NCBI RefSeq assembly: GCF_026967805.1
Contig: NZ_JAPVBG010000003.1
Span: 620,001 to 684,000, forward strand
Direction: 5' to 3'
DNA from: Blastococcus sp. VKM Ac-2987
GTDB taxonomy: Bacteria; Actinomycetota; Actinomycetes; Mycobacteriales; Geodermatophilaceae
DNA: 64,000 bases
Below the pieces are notes generated by a model that was not told the DNA's origin, searched no databases, and was given only the letters and a program-made list of their open reading frames with translations. Shown one piece after another: positions 36,142 through 43,767 of the stretch. Position 1 is the first letter of the stretch. Each line of letters starts with the position of its first letter. A program made the position numbers and the translations under genes.

Positions 36142-36286
36142 GCGTACTCCTCCGTGTCGCCACGGCGCCCGGCGGTGCCGCGGGGCGCGGCTGTGGGCAT
36201 CCGGTACGAGCGCCTCGGCAAGACATACCACCGGCGCAGGCCCGGGAACCGGACGGAGCTCCGCCCGGCGACCGGAGCAGCGCGGC

Positions 36287-36757
36287 TCAGCGGCCCAGGT
36301 GCTCCCGGAGCGCCGCGACGACCATGCGGTGGTCGGCCACCTGCGGCAGCCCGGAGACCGCGACGACGCCGACCGGGCCGACGTCGCGCACCAGCAGCGG
36401 GAACGCGCCGCCGTGGGCGGCGTAGCGGGCCGGGTCCAGCCCGAACTCGGCTTCGAAGGTGGTGCCCCGCTCGATGCTGTCCTGGCGGACGTGCAGCGAG
36501 CTGTGCCCGAACCGGTGCACCACCCGCGACTTGCGCTCGATCCAGGACGCGTTGTCCGGGGTTGCGCCGGTCAGCGCGGCGGAGAACAGCCGGTGGGAGT
36601 TGCGGGAGATCTCGACGGCGACCGGTGCGGCGGCCCGGCGGGCGGCGGCGACCAGCGCGGAGCCGAGCTCCCAGGCGTCGTCGTTGGTGAAGGAGGTGAG
36701 CTGCAGCTCGGCCTCCTCCGCGGCGAGGTCGGCGAGCGACGGGAACGCGTCAGGCAT
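36287..36757 (-). CDS. UPF0303 / heme-degrading-domain (GlcG-like) protein
   Basis: A 156-residue single-domain protein of UPF0303, annotated as heme-degrading or GlcG/HbpS-like. Family pattern: FTNDDAWELGSALVAAARR, VAVEISRNSHRLFSAALTGATPDNASWIERKSRVVHRFGHSS, and HGGAFPLLVRDVGPVGVVAVSGLPQVADHRMVVAAL. The N/W/K/R/H block resembles the yeast YBR137W family; some relatives bind heme, but enzymatic activity for this group is not settled. It is a small protein probably cytosolic, between a Usp gene and a deacetylase gene on the same strand. Confidence 0.8.
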   Translation of the reverse strand: MPDAFPSLADLAAEEAELQLTSFTNDDAWELGSALVAAARRAAAPVAVEISRNSHRLFSAALTGATPDNASWIERKSRVVHRFGHSSLHVRQDSIERGTTFEAEFGLDPARYAAHGGAFPLLVRDVGPVGVVAVSGLPQVADHRMVVAALREHLGR

Positions 36758-36800
36758 GCCCCCTTCCTACCGTCCGGCCGCACCGGAGCGGGCCGGGCGG

Positions 36801-37664
36801 TCAGAACGCCTCCACCCGGGCGAGCAGCGTCGGGCCGTCCCAGGTCGGCGGCGGCATGATCCGGCGGAGGGTCAGCAGGGGGTACGTCGGGTCCAGCGGA
36901 TCGGCGAGCTGGAAGGCCGCCCGGTAGCCCGCCGCCTCGACCCGGGGCAGCGCCTCGGGCGACCACATGCCGTGCGGGTAGGCCATCACGTCGACCGGGT
37001 GCCCGAGGATCCCGGCCAGCTCGGCCCGCGGCTGGTCCAGCTGGACCGCCCACTGGTCGCCGGTGAGCCGGTCGACCCGCTGGTGGTCCCAGGAGTGGGC
37101 GCCGATGGTCATGCCGGCCCGGTCCAGGTCGCGCAGCTGGTCGGCGCTCAGCCAGTCGGTCTTGCCGAGGACCACGGTCATCGGGAAGAACGCCGCCGGG
37201 AAGCCGAACTCCTGCAGCACGGGGAGCGCCACCGAGTGGTGGGTCACCGAGCCGTCGTCGAAGGTGAGCACGACCGGCCGGTCGGGGAGGGGCGCGCCGA
37301 ACTGCAGGTGGTCCAGCAGGTCGGGGACGCCGATCGGCGTCCGCCCGCCGTCGCGCAGCGCCTGCAGCTGCGCCCGGAACACCGGCGGCGGGGTGATGAG
37401 CGTGCGGGCGTAGGCGCTGTCGTCCGGGCGGAAGTCGCGCAGCTGGTGGAAGCAGAGCACCGGCACGGTGGCGCGGGCCAGCACCTCCGCGGCCGTCGCG
37501 GGGGTCGGCGGTGCGCTGGACGTCGTCGGTGCGGCGGACGTCGGCGCCGGCCCGGAGGTGCGGGGGCTGCGGCCGGCCGGGGTCGGCGCGGCGTCGTCGG
37601 CCGGGCGGGAGCAGGCCGCGAGCAGGGCGGTCCCGGCGGCGGCGAGGAAGGTCCGTCTCTGCAC
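36801..37664 (-). CDS. Polysaccharide deacetylase-family lipoprotein
   Basis: A 287-residue exported NodB-domain protein. The N-terminus VQRRTFLAAAGTALLAACSR has paired arginines and a lipobox (LAAC), so it may use the Tat path and is lipidated. A Ser/Thr/Pro linker follows. NodB motifs are VVLTFDDGSVTHH (motif 1, metal Asp), HSWDHQRVDRLT (motif 2, H-x3-D form, metal His), and AYPHGMWSPEAL (motif 3). The GTG at 37664 is chosen because of a GGGAGG site and the signal peptide. It is probably a cell-surface esterase or deacetylase acting on peptidoglycan or exopolysaccharide. Divergent from the acyl-CoA ligase gene. Confidence 0.88.
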   Translation of the reverse strand: MQRRTFLAAAGTALLAACSRPADDAAPTPAGRSPRTSGPAPTSAAPTTSSAPPTPATAAEVLARATVPVLCFHQLRDFRPDDSAYARTLITPPPVFRAQLQALRDGGRTPIGVPDLLDHLQFGAPLPDRPVVLTFDDGSVTHHSVALPVLQEFGFPAAFFPMTVVLGKTDWLSADQLRDLDRAGMTIGAHSWDHQRVDRLTGDQWAVQLDQPRAELAGILGHPVDVMAYPHGMWSPEALPRVEAAGYRAAFQLADPLDPTYPLLTLRRIMPPPTWDGPTLLARVEAF

Positions 37665-37718
37665 GCCCCCACCCTCCCGACCGGCCGCCGCGGGGGCAAG
37701 GACCGCGCACCGCGCGCC

Positions 37719-37753
37719 GGGTGCGGCGGATGCCGCTGATGGACACCGCACCC
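37719..37753. repeat. Inverted repeat in divergent promoter region
   Basis: GGGTGCGG (37719-37726) and CCGCACCC (37746-37753) form an 8-bp inverted repeat with a 19-base spacer between the divergent deacetylase and acyl-CoA ligase starts. It could be an operator. In GC-rich DNA chance occurrence is possible. Confidence 0.35.
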
Positions 37754-37809
37754 GCGCGCCGACAGACTGCCGGGACAACGCCGACAGCGCCGTCAGCGGG
37801 AGGTCGCCA

Positions 37810-39309
37810 GTGCCCTACCCCTTCGACCGGAGCGGGACCGAGGTCGGGCCCGACGGCATCCGCCGCTACACCGGCCTGCCGCAGAACCTGGTCCAGCTGC
37901 TGCGCACGGCGGTCGACGCCCGCCCCGACGCCGAGGCGCTGGTCGAGCTGGGCGGCGACCGGCTCACCTACCGGCAGCTGTGGGACCGCGCGACCCGGGT
38001 GGCCGGCGGGCTCCGGGTCGCCGGCGTCGCACCGGGCGACCGGGTGGCCAACCGGCTGCCCAACGGGAACGACTGGGTCCTCGCCTTCTGGGGGACCCTG
38101 CTCGCCGGCGCCGTCGTCGTCCCGGTGAACACCCGGTTCGCCGAGCCGGAGCTGCGCTACGTCGTCGAGGACTCCGGCGCCGCCCACGTCCTCGAGCCCG
38201 GCACGCCGCTGCCGGACGGCGAGCCCCTCGCGGTCACCGACCAGGCGCACACCGACCTGGCCGGGATCTTCTACACGAGCGGGACGACCGGGTTCCCCAA
38301 GGGGGCGATGACCACCCACGAGAACTTCCTGTCCAACGTCGAGACGTGCCTGCGCTGCCTCGGGCTGCCCCGCGACGAGCCGCTGTCGACGCTGATCTCG
38401 GTGCCGCTCTTCCACGTGACCGGGTGCAACTCGCAGCTGCTGGTCGTGACCGCGGTGGCCGGGACGGCGGTGGTCATGCCGGCGTTCGAGGTGGGCGCGT
38501 TCCTGCGGGCCATCGAGGACGAGCGCATCTCGGTGCTCACCACCGTGCCGGCCATCTACTGGCTGGCGCTCCAGCAGCCCGGCTTCGCCGACGTCGACAC
38601 CTCCTCTGTGCGGGCGCTCAGCTACGGGGGTGCGCCGATCGCGCCGGACCTGGTCCACCGGTTGCAGGCGGCCTTCCCGACGGCGCGGGTCGGCAACGGC
38701 TTCGGGCTCACCGAGACCTCGTCGGTGTCGACCTTCCTCCCCGACGAGTACGCCGCCGAGCACGCCGACTCGGTCGGGTTCGCCGCGCCGGTCGTCAACC
38801 TGGAGGTGGCCGACCCGGACCCGGCGACGGGCGTCGGCGAGCTGCTGATCCGCGGCCCCAACGTGGTCGCCGGCTACTGGCGCAAGCCCGAGCAGACAGC
38901 GGAGACCTTCGTCGACGGCTGGCTGCACACCGGCGACCTCGCGCGCATCGACGACGAGGGCCTGGTGTCCGTCGTCGACCGGAAGAAGGACATGATCAAC
39001 CGCGGCGGCGAGAACGTGTACTGCGTCGAGGTCGAGAATGCGCTCGCCGCGCACCCCGCCGTCGGCGAGGTGGCGGTCGTCGGCGTGCCCGACCCGATGA
39101 TGGGCGAGAAGGTCGGCGCCGTCGTGGTCCCGCTGCCCGGGCGCACGCTCGACCCGGCGGACCTGCTGGCCTTCGCCCGGGAGCAGCTCGCCGACTTCAA
39201 GGTCCCGCAGTTCGTCTCGGTCCGCGCCGAGCCGCTACCGCGCAACCCCGGCGGCAAGGTCCTCAAGCCGTCGCTGCGCCAGGGGACCGACTGGCAGCCC
39301 GTCCGCTGA
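37810..39309 (+). CDS. Class I acyl-CoA synthetase / AMP-dependent ligase
   Basis: A 499-residue adenylate-forming enzyme that activates a carboxylic acid to its CoA thioester. Motifs: FYTSGTTGFPKGAMTTHENF (P-loop A3), the NGFGLTETSS (A5) segment, GWLHTGDLARIDDEGLVSVVDRKKDMINRGGENVYCVEVEN (A7-A8) and the C-terminal catalytic Lys in PRNPGGKVLKPSLR (A10). The 'YTSGTTG' P-loop and overall length fit the fatty/aromatic acyl-CoA ligase branch; the acid is unknown. It starts at GTG 37810 with GGGAGG seven bases upstream. It is followed 60 bases later by a phosphotriesterase-like gene, an arrangement suggesting a catabolic pair. Confidence 0.92.
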   Translation: MPYPFDRSGTEVGPDGIRRYTGLPQNLVQLLRTAVDARPDAEALVELGGDRLTYRQLWDRATRVAGGLRVAGVAPGDRVANRLPNGNDWVLAFWGTLLAGAVVVPVNTRFAEPELRYVVEDSGAAHVLEPGTPLPDGEPLAVTDQAHTDLAGIFYTSGTTGFPKGAMTTHENFLSNVETCLRCLGLPRDEPLSTLISVPLFHVTGCNSQLLVVTAVAGTAVVMPAFEVGAFLRAIEDERISVLTTVPAIYWLALQQPGFADVDTSSVRALSYGGAPIAPDLVHRLQAAFPTARVGNGFGLTETSSVSTFLPDEYAAEHADSVGFAAPVVNLEVADPDPATGVGELLIRGPNVVAGYWRKPEQTAETFVDGWLHTGDLARIDDEGLVSVVDRKKDMINRGGENVYCVEVENALAAHPAVGEVAVVGVPDPMMGEKVGAVVVPLPGRTLDPADLLAFAREQLADFKVPQFVSVRAEPLPRNPGGKVLKPSLRQGTDWQPVR

Positions 39310-39369
39310 CCCGGCTCCCCTCCCCGCCCGACCGACGCACGACCCCGACCGACCCCTGGAGGCCCCGCA

Positions 39370-40350
39370 GTGCCCACCGTCGAGACCGTCCGTGGCCCCG
39401 TCGACACCGCCGATCTCGGCGCGACGCTCATGCACGAGCACGTGTTCGTGCTCTCCACCGAGCACGTGCAGAACTACGGCACCGGCGACTGGTGGGACGA
39501 GGACGAGCGGGTCGCCGACGCCGTCGACCAGCTGGACCAGCTCAAGGCGCTGGGCATCGACACGATCGTCGACCCGACCGTGTGGGGGCTCGGGCGCTAC
39601 ATCCCGCGGGTGCAGCGGGTCGCCGAGCAGACCGACATCAACATCATCGTGGCCACCGGGCTCTACACCTACGACGAGATCCCGCACCAGTACGAGCACC
39701 GCGGCCCCGGCCTGCTGCTCGACCTGCCGCGCGACCCGATGGTCGACGACTTCACCGGCGACATCCGCGACGGCATCGCCGGCACCGGCGTGAAGGCCGC
39801 GTTCCTCAAGTGCGTCATCGAGGCGAAGGGCCTGACGCCCGGCGTCGAGCGCACCGTGCGCGCCGTCGCCGCTACGCACCGGGAGACCGGCGCGCCGATC
39901 ACCGTGCACACCTCCTCGCACACCGGCGCGGGCCGGCTGGCCGTCCAGGTGTTCGGCGAGGAGGGCGTCGACCTGTCCAAGGTGGTCATCGGCCACGCCG
40001 GCGACAGCAACGACCTGGATTACCTCAGCGAGCTCGCCGACGCCGGCTGCCTGCTCGGCATGGACCGGTTCGGCCTCGACATCTACAACCCCACCTCGTC
40101 GCGCGTCGACACGATCGCCGCCCTGGCCGGGCGCGGCTACGCCGACCGGATGGTGCTGGCCCACGACGCGAGCTGCTACATCGACTACTTCCCGGGCGCC
40201 GACGGGCAGGCGGCCAAGCAGCAGATCGCGCCGAACTGGAACTACACCCACATCAGCAAGGACGTGCTGCCGATGCTCCGCGAGCGGGGGGTGACCGAGG
40301 AGCAGATCAGGCAGATGCTGGTCGACACCCCGCGGCGCTACTTCGAGTAG
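39370..40350 (+). CDS. Phosphotriesterase-like amidohydrolase
   Basis: A 326-residue amidohydrolase-superfamily TIM barrel of the PTE/PLL group. Metal ligands: MHEHVF (HxH on strand 1), the bridging Lys in AAFLKCVIEAKG (strand 4), VHTSSH (strand 5 His), VIGHAGDSNDLDYL (strand 6 His), and the Asp in VLAHDAS (strand 8). The C-terminal VTEEQIRQMLVDTPRRYFE is typical. Relatives are lactonases and phosphotriesterases, here more probably a lactonase or esterase acting with the acyl-CoA ligase upstream. It starts at GTG 39370 after a CTGGAGG site and ends in TAG. Confidence 0.92.
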   Translation: MPTVETVRGPVDTADLGATLMHEHVFVLSTEHVQNYGTGDWWDEDERVADAVDQLDQLKALGIDTIVDPTVWGLGRYIPRVQRVAEQTDINIIVATGLYTYDEIPHQYEHRGPGLLLDLPRDPMVDDFTGDIRDGIAGTGVKAAFLKCVIEAKGLTPGVERTVRAVAATHRETGAPITVHTSSHTGAGRLAVQVFGEEGVDLSKVVIGHAGDSNDLDYLSELADAGCLLGMDRFGLDIYNPTSSRVDTIAALAGRGYADRMVLAHDASCYIDYFPGADGQAAKQQIAPNWNYTHISKDVLPMLRERGVTEEQIRQMLVDTPRRYFE

Positions 40351-40389
40351 CGGCCGCCCCCTGGCCCGGCGTCGCCGCCGGGTCGGCCG

Positions 40390-41328
40390 TCAGCGGAGGC
40401 GGCTGAGGAGGCGCCCGCGCGCCGGAACCCGAGGGCCCTCCGTCGGCAGCGCGATCGAGCCGGCCGTGCGCCGGAGCTCCGCCTCGAGCGCGGACCGCCG
40501 GTGCTCGAGGGCTGCCAGGTCCGCCAGCAGCGCGGCACGGCGCCCGGTGGCCACGGCGTCAAGGCGCTCCCGCTCCGCCTCCGCCGCGGCGTCCGCGCGC
40601 CGGCGCTCCTCGCGGCCGGTCGCCAGCATCCGGACGACCTCGTCCCGGCCCTGCAGCCGGAGGTGCGCGACGTCGGCCGCGGCCTGCTCCGCGAGCAGGG
40701 CGGCGTGCTCGGCGGCGGCCTGCTCCACCGCGCGCGCCTGCGCGACGCGGGCTGCTGCCTCCTCGGCGGCGTCCCGGCGGGCCTGCTCGGCGTCCGCGAG
40801 CGCCCGGCGGGCCGCGGCGAGGATCCCGTCGGCCTGCTCGGTCGCGGCGGCCACGGTCTGCCGGGCGCGGAGCCCGGCGTCGGCCAGCTCCACGGCGGCA
40901 CGGGCGGTCAGCTCCTCCGCGTCCGCCTGCGCCGCGGCGAGCACGGCCTCGGCCTCGGCGGTGATGCCCGCGGCCTGGTCGGCCGCGGCGGCGAGCATTG
41001 ACCCCATCCGGTCCGACAGGCGGAGGAACTCGCCGCCGCCGGCCGAGTGGTCGAGCAGCTCCCGGGCCTCGGTGAGGGCGGCCTGGGTGTCCAGGCAGCG
41101 GGCCAGCAGGTGCTCGCGCTCCCGCTCCGCCGTCGCCAGCTCGTCCTCCGCCCACTGGACGTAGGTGTCGACCTGGAAGCGGTCGTAACCGGCCAGCGCC
41201 CGGGCGAACATCGGCTCGGCCCGGAAGAGGGTGGGCAGGTCGCCCGTGACGTTCGGCCGGCCGCGCTCGGCCGGCAGGTCGCCGCCGGTGAGCCGGGTCG
41301 GGATCTCGTGCTGCGTCGCAGTGCTCAT
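40390..41328 (-). CDS. DivIVA-like coiled-coil protein
   Basis: A 312-residue protein. After a 45-residue flexible N-terminus comes a DivIVA-like segment, MFARALAGYDRFQVDTYVQW followed by a Glu-rich helix (residues about 50-85), then a very long Ala/Glu/Arg-rich coiled coil (about 110-280) and a basic C-terminus. DivIVA proteins mark cell poles and curved membrane in actinobacteria. The N-terminal membrane-binding Gly-Tyr-x-x-x-x-Val motif is in the right place, but the protein is longer on the N-side than standard DivIVA/Wag31. The start ATG at 41328 has GAGG seven bases upstream. No cell-division genes are adjacent, so it is probably a paralogue with its own role. Confidence 0.7.
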   Translation of the reverse strand: MSTATQHEIPTRLTGGDLPAERGRPNVTGDLPTLFRAEPMFARALAGYDRFQVDTYVQWAEDELATAEREREHLLARCLDTQAALTEARELLDHSAGGGEFLRLSDRMGSMLAAAADQAAGITAEAEAVLAAAQADAEELTARAAVELADAGLRARQTVAAATEQADGILAAARRALADAEQARRDAAEEAAARVAQARAVEQAAAEHAALLAEQAAADVAHLRLQGRDEVVRMLATGREERRRADAAAEAERERLDAVATGRRAALLADLAALEHRRSALEAELRRTAGSIALPTEGPRVPARGRLLSRLR

Positions 41329-41550
41329 CAGGTCGCCTCGTGTCCCCGCCTGGTTGCCATCGCACCGACGGTAGGGGGCTGGTGCGGCGCCCCGCCCGCC
41401 TCCGGAGCCCGGGCTCACCCGGCCGGGTGGGGCGGGCACCCGGTCCGGTCGGCGCGGTCGCCGGCCATCGCCCTGGGTGATCTGCCACCTGCGGGTGAGT
41501 GACGGCGCGCGCCGGATCGACTCCCGCGAGCCGGGGGCACACCCTTGGTC

Positions 41551-41778
41551 ATGACCTCGCCTCCCGACTCGCCGGCCCCCGGCAACCTGACGGTCCCGCC
41601 GCTGTTCGACTGGGACGTCCTCGCCTCCGTCGTCGGTCTGGTGGCGGTCCTGGCGGTGGTGGCGCTGTTCGCCCTGTCGGCCCGCCCCGGGGCGAGCGGT
41701 CGCGCGGAGTGGCAGCAGCTGCTGGCCGCGCGGTCACGCGTCCCCCACGACCCGGAGGACCTGCGCGCCGAGCGGTAG
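41551..41778 (+). CDS. Small single-pass membrane protein
   Basis: A 75-residue protein with one hydrophobic helix (DVLASVVGLVAVLAVVALFALSA, about residues 24-45), an N-terminal Pro-rich outside or cytoplasmic stretch, and a C-terminal polar tail with an R-x-P-H-D-P-E-D-L-R segment. It is not a recognised family. The ATG at 41551 is used; a TTG at 41545 would add two residues. It is divergent from the DivIVA-like gene, across a 222-base gap in which I see no defined site, and 55 bases upstream of the thioredoxin-fusion gene, so it may share its transcript. It ends in TAG. Confidence 0.55.
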   Translation: MTSPPDSPAPGNLTVPPLFDWDVLASVVGLVAVLAVVALFALSARPGASGRAEWQQLLAARSRVPHDPEDLRAER

Positions 41779-41832
41779 CGATCCCCCCGAGCGCCGGTGG
41801 CCGGGGGAGCGGCACCTCGGTACGGTCCGGGA

Positions 41833-43227
41833 GTGCGCCTCCCTGACGGTCTCGTCGCCGTGGTCAAGCGCGACTGCCCGACCTGCGTGCTGGTCGAGCC
41901 GGTGCTGCGGGGGCTGGGCGCGGCCGTGTGGTGCCAGGACGACGCCGGCTGGTTCCCCGGGGACGACACCGAGCTGGAGCTGTCCTACCGGCTCGGCATC
42001 GAGACCGTCCCCACGCTCCTGCGGGTGACCGACGGCGAGGAGACCGCCCGGGTCGTGGGCTGGAGCCGGGAGCAGTGGGAGGAGCTGACCGGCGTGGCCG
42101 GGCTCGGCCCCGAGCTGCCCGAGCACCGGCCGGGCTGCGGCTCGCTGTCGGTGGACCCGTTCCGGGTCGACGCCCTGGAGGCGCGCTACGGCGGCAGCGG
42201 CCTGGCCAGCCGGCGGGTGGAGCTGGCCGACCTCGAGGACGAGCACGAGGCGTTGTTCGACCGCGGCTGGACCGACGGGCTGCCCGTCGTCCCGCCGACG
42301 CCGGAGCGGGTGGTGCGGATGCTGCGCGGCACCACCCGCGACCCGGCCGAGGTGGTCGCGCTCGTGCCGCCGGACCTGGTGGAGTGCACGGTCGAGAAGG
42401 TCGCCGTCAACGCGGTGATGGCCGGCTGCCTGCCGGAGCACCTGCCGGTCGTGCTGGCCGCGCTGGAGGCCGCCTCCGCGGAGGAGTTCGCGCTGCACGG
42501 TCTCCTGGCGACGACGTACTTCGCCGGCCCCGTCGTCGTGGTCAACGGCCCGGTGGCGGCCCGGATCGGGATGAACAGCGGCGTCAACGCGCTCGGGCAG
42601 GGCAACCGCGCGAACGCCACGATCGGCCGCGCGCTGCAACTGGTGGTGCGCAACGTGGGCGGGGGAGTACCGGGCGGGGTCGACCGCGCGACGCTGGGCA
42701 ACCCCGGCAAGTACACCTTCTGCTTCGCCGAGCGGGAGGAGACCAGCCCCTTCGCGCCGCTGGCCGCCGACCGCGGCGTCCCGGGCGACGCCGTCACGGT
42801 CTTCGCCGGATCGGGCGTGCAGCCGGTGGTGGACCAGCTCAGCCGTGACCCGGAGTCGCTGTCCCGGACGTTCGCCGCGTGCCTGCGGGTCAACGCGCAC
42901 CCCAAGCTGCCGATGGCCTTCGACGCGATGCTCGTCGTCTCCCCGGAGCACGGCCGGGTGTTCCGCGAGGCGGGCTGGGACCGGGCCCGCCTGCTGGCCG
43001 AGCTGGAGCAGCTGCTCGCGCTGCCGGCCGACGAGCTGCTGCGCGGCGCCGGCGGCATGGCCGAAGGCCTGCCCGCCCCGTTCGAGGGCACCCTCCCGAA
43101 GTTCCGCCCCGGCGGGCTGCTCGTCGCCTCCGCGGGCGGCGACGCCGGGTTGTTCAGCGCGATCGTCGGCGGCTGGGTGGCCGGTGCGACGGGAAGCGTC
43201 CCCGTGACACGAGAGGTGCGCGCATGA
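41833..43227 (+). CDS. Thioredoxin-fold fusion protein linked to UGSC selenoprotein
   Basis: A 464-residue two-part protein. Residues 1-100 look like a thioredoxin fold: strand LVAVVKRD, active-site CPTC (Cys15, Cys18), a helix with Pro-containing VEPVLRGLG, and TVPTLLRVTDGEE with the cis-Pro. Residues 125-464 are a globular domain I do not recognise by name, beginning LFDRGWTDGLPVVPPTPERVVRML, with VEKVAVNAVMAGCLPEHLPVVLAAL, GMNSGVNALGQGNRANATIGRAL and GLFSAIVGGWVAG; such sequences are found with UGSC-type proteins. The TGA overlaps the ATG of the UGSC gene (ATGA), so the two are translated together, and a redox function shared with it is likely. Start GTG at 41833, after a GGGAG-rich stretch. 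Confidence 0.75.
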   Translation: MRLPDGLVAVVKRDCPTCVLVEPVLRGLGAAVWCQDDAGWFPGDDTELELSYRLGIETVPTLLRVTDGEETARVVGWSREQWEELTGVAGLGPELPEHRPGCGSLSVDPFRVDALEARYGGSGLASRRVELADLEDEHEALFDRGWTDGLPVVPPTPERVVRMLRGTTRDPAEVVALVPPDLVECTVEKVAVNAVMAGCLPEHLPVVLAALEAASAEEFALHGLLATTYFAGPVVVVNGPVAARIGMNSGVNALGQGNRANATIGRALQLVVRNVGGGVPGGVDRATLGNPGKYTFCFAEREETSPFAPLAADRGVPGDAVTVFAGSGVQPVVDQLSRDPESLSRTFAACLRVNAHPKLPMAFDAMLVVSPEHGRVFREAGWDRARLLAELEQLLALPADELLRGAGGMAEGLPAPFEGTLPKFRPGGLLVASAGGDAGLFSAIVGGWVAGATGSVPVTREVRA

Positions 43228-43742
43228 GAACCGTCCTGGACCCGACCGGCGAGCGGCAGGCGGCCGCCCGGGAGCTGCTGCCCCGCCCCGAGTCGCTGCG
43301 CGGCCGCAGCGTCGGGCTGCTCGACATCAGCAAGGCCCGCGGCGACGTCGTCCTGGACCGGCTCGAGCAGCTGCTGACCGCGGACGGCGCGCTGGTGCGC
43401 CGGTACCGCAAGCCAACGTTCGCCCGGACCGCCCCGGTCGACCTGCGCCACGAGATCGCCGAGCAGTGCGAGGTGGTCATCGAGGCCCTCGCCGATTAGG
43501 GCTCCTGCACGTCGTGCAGTGTGCACGACATCGCAGACCTGGAGCGGCGCGGCGTGGTGGGGGTCTTCCTCGCCAGCGAGGCGTTCGCCGACGCCTCCCG
43601 GCTGCAGGGCGAGGCGCTCGGGTTCCCGGCGCCCTACGTCCTGGTGCCGCACCCGGTCCAGGACCGCACGGACGCCGAGCTGCAGGCGGTCGCCGAGCAG
43701 ATCTACCCGGCGGTGGTGAGCGCACTGACGACGGCCGGGTAG
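43224..43742 (+). CDS. UGSC-family selenoprotein with UAG-encoded selenocysteine
   Basis: A 172-residue protein if the TAG at 43497-43499 (codon 92) is read as selenocysteine. Before it: SVGLLDISKARGDVVLDRLEQLL, RKPTFARTAP, and CEVVIEALAD. After it in the same frame: GSCTSCSVHDIADLERRGV, then VGVFLASEAFADA, ALGFPAPYVLVPHPVQDRTDAEL and a normal C-terminal helix, ending at a second TAG (43740-43742). The UGSC motif of this family is exactly [Sec]-G-S-C at this place; usually the codon is TGA. Stopping at codon 92 would leave a truncated protein lacking the active motif. A SECIS-like hairpin follows the TAG. UAG-coded selenocysteine has been reported in Geodermatophilus and Blastococcus. The coupled upstream gene is a thioredoxin-fold protein. 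Confidence 0.85.
43511..43529 (+). promoter_or_regulatory. Candidate bacterial SECIS hairpin
   Basis: GTCGTGC (43511-43517) pairs perfectly with GCACGAC (43523-43529) around the loop AGTGT. The loop begins 19 bases after the recoded TAG, inside the range for bacterial SECIS elements, and contains GU, the feature bound by SelB. A second, alternative 6-bp hairpin (CTGCAC/GTGCAG, 43505-43519) overlaps it. Confidence 0.65.
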
Positions 43743-43767
43743 CCGCCGACGAGGGAGGGGGGCACGG

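Noticed and set aside
41329..41550. Regulatory RNA in the 222-base gap between the DivIVA-like and small membrane genes
   Set aside because: There are several GC-rich partial inverted repeats and a repeated GGGTGA, but no pattern above the background expected in this composition.
43497..43499. TAG as a simple nonsense mutation or sequencing error in a dying gene
   Set aside because: The codon falls exactly on the family's selenocysteine position, the frame remains intact and conserved afterwards, and a hairpin follows at the right distance. It remains formally possible until the tRNA is found.
43521..43742. A separate 73-codon gene beginning within the second half of the UGSC frame
   Set aside because: It begins inside the conserved GSCTSCSVHD block, has no ribosome site, and is the C-terminal half of the upstream frame across the TAG.
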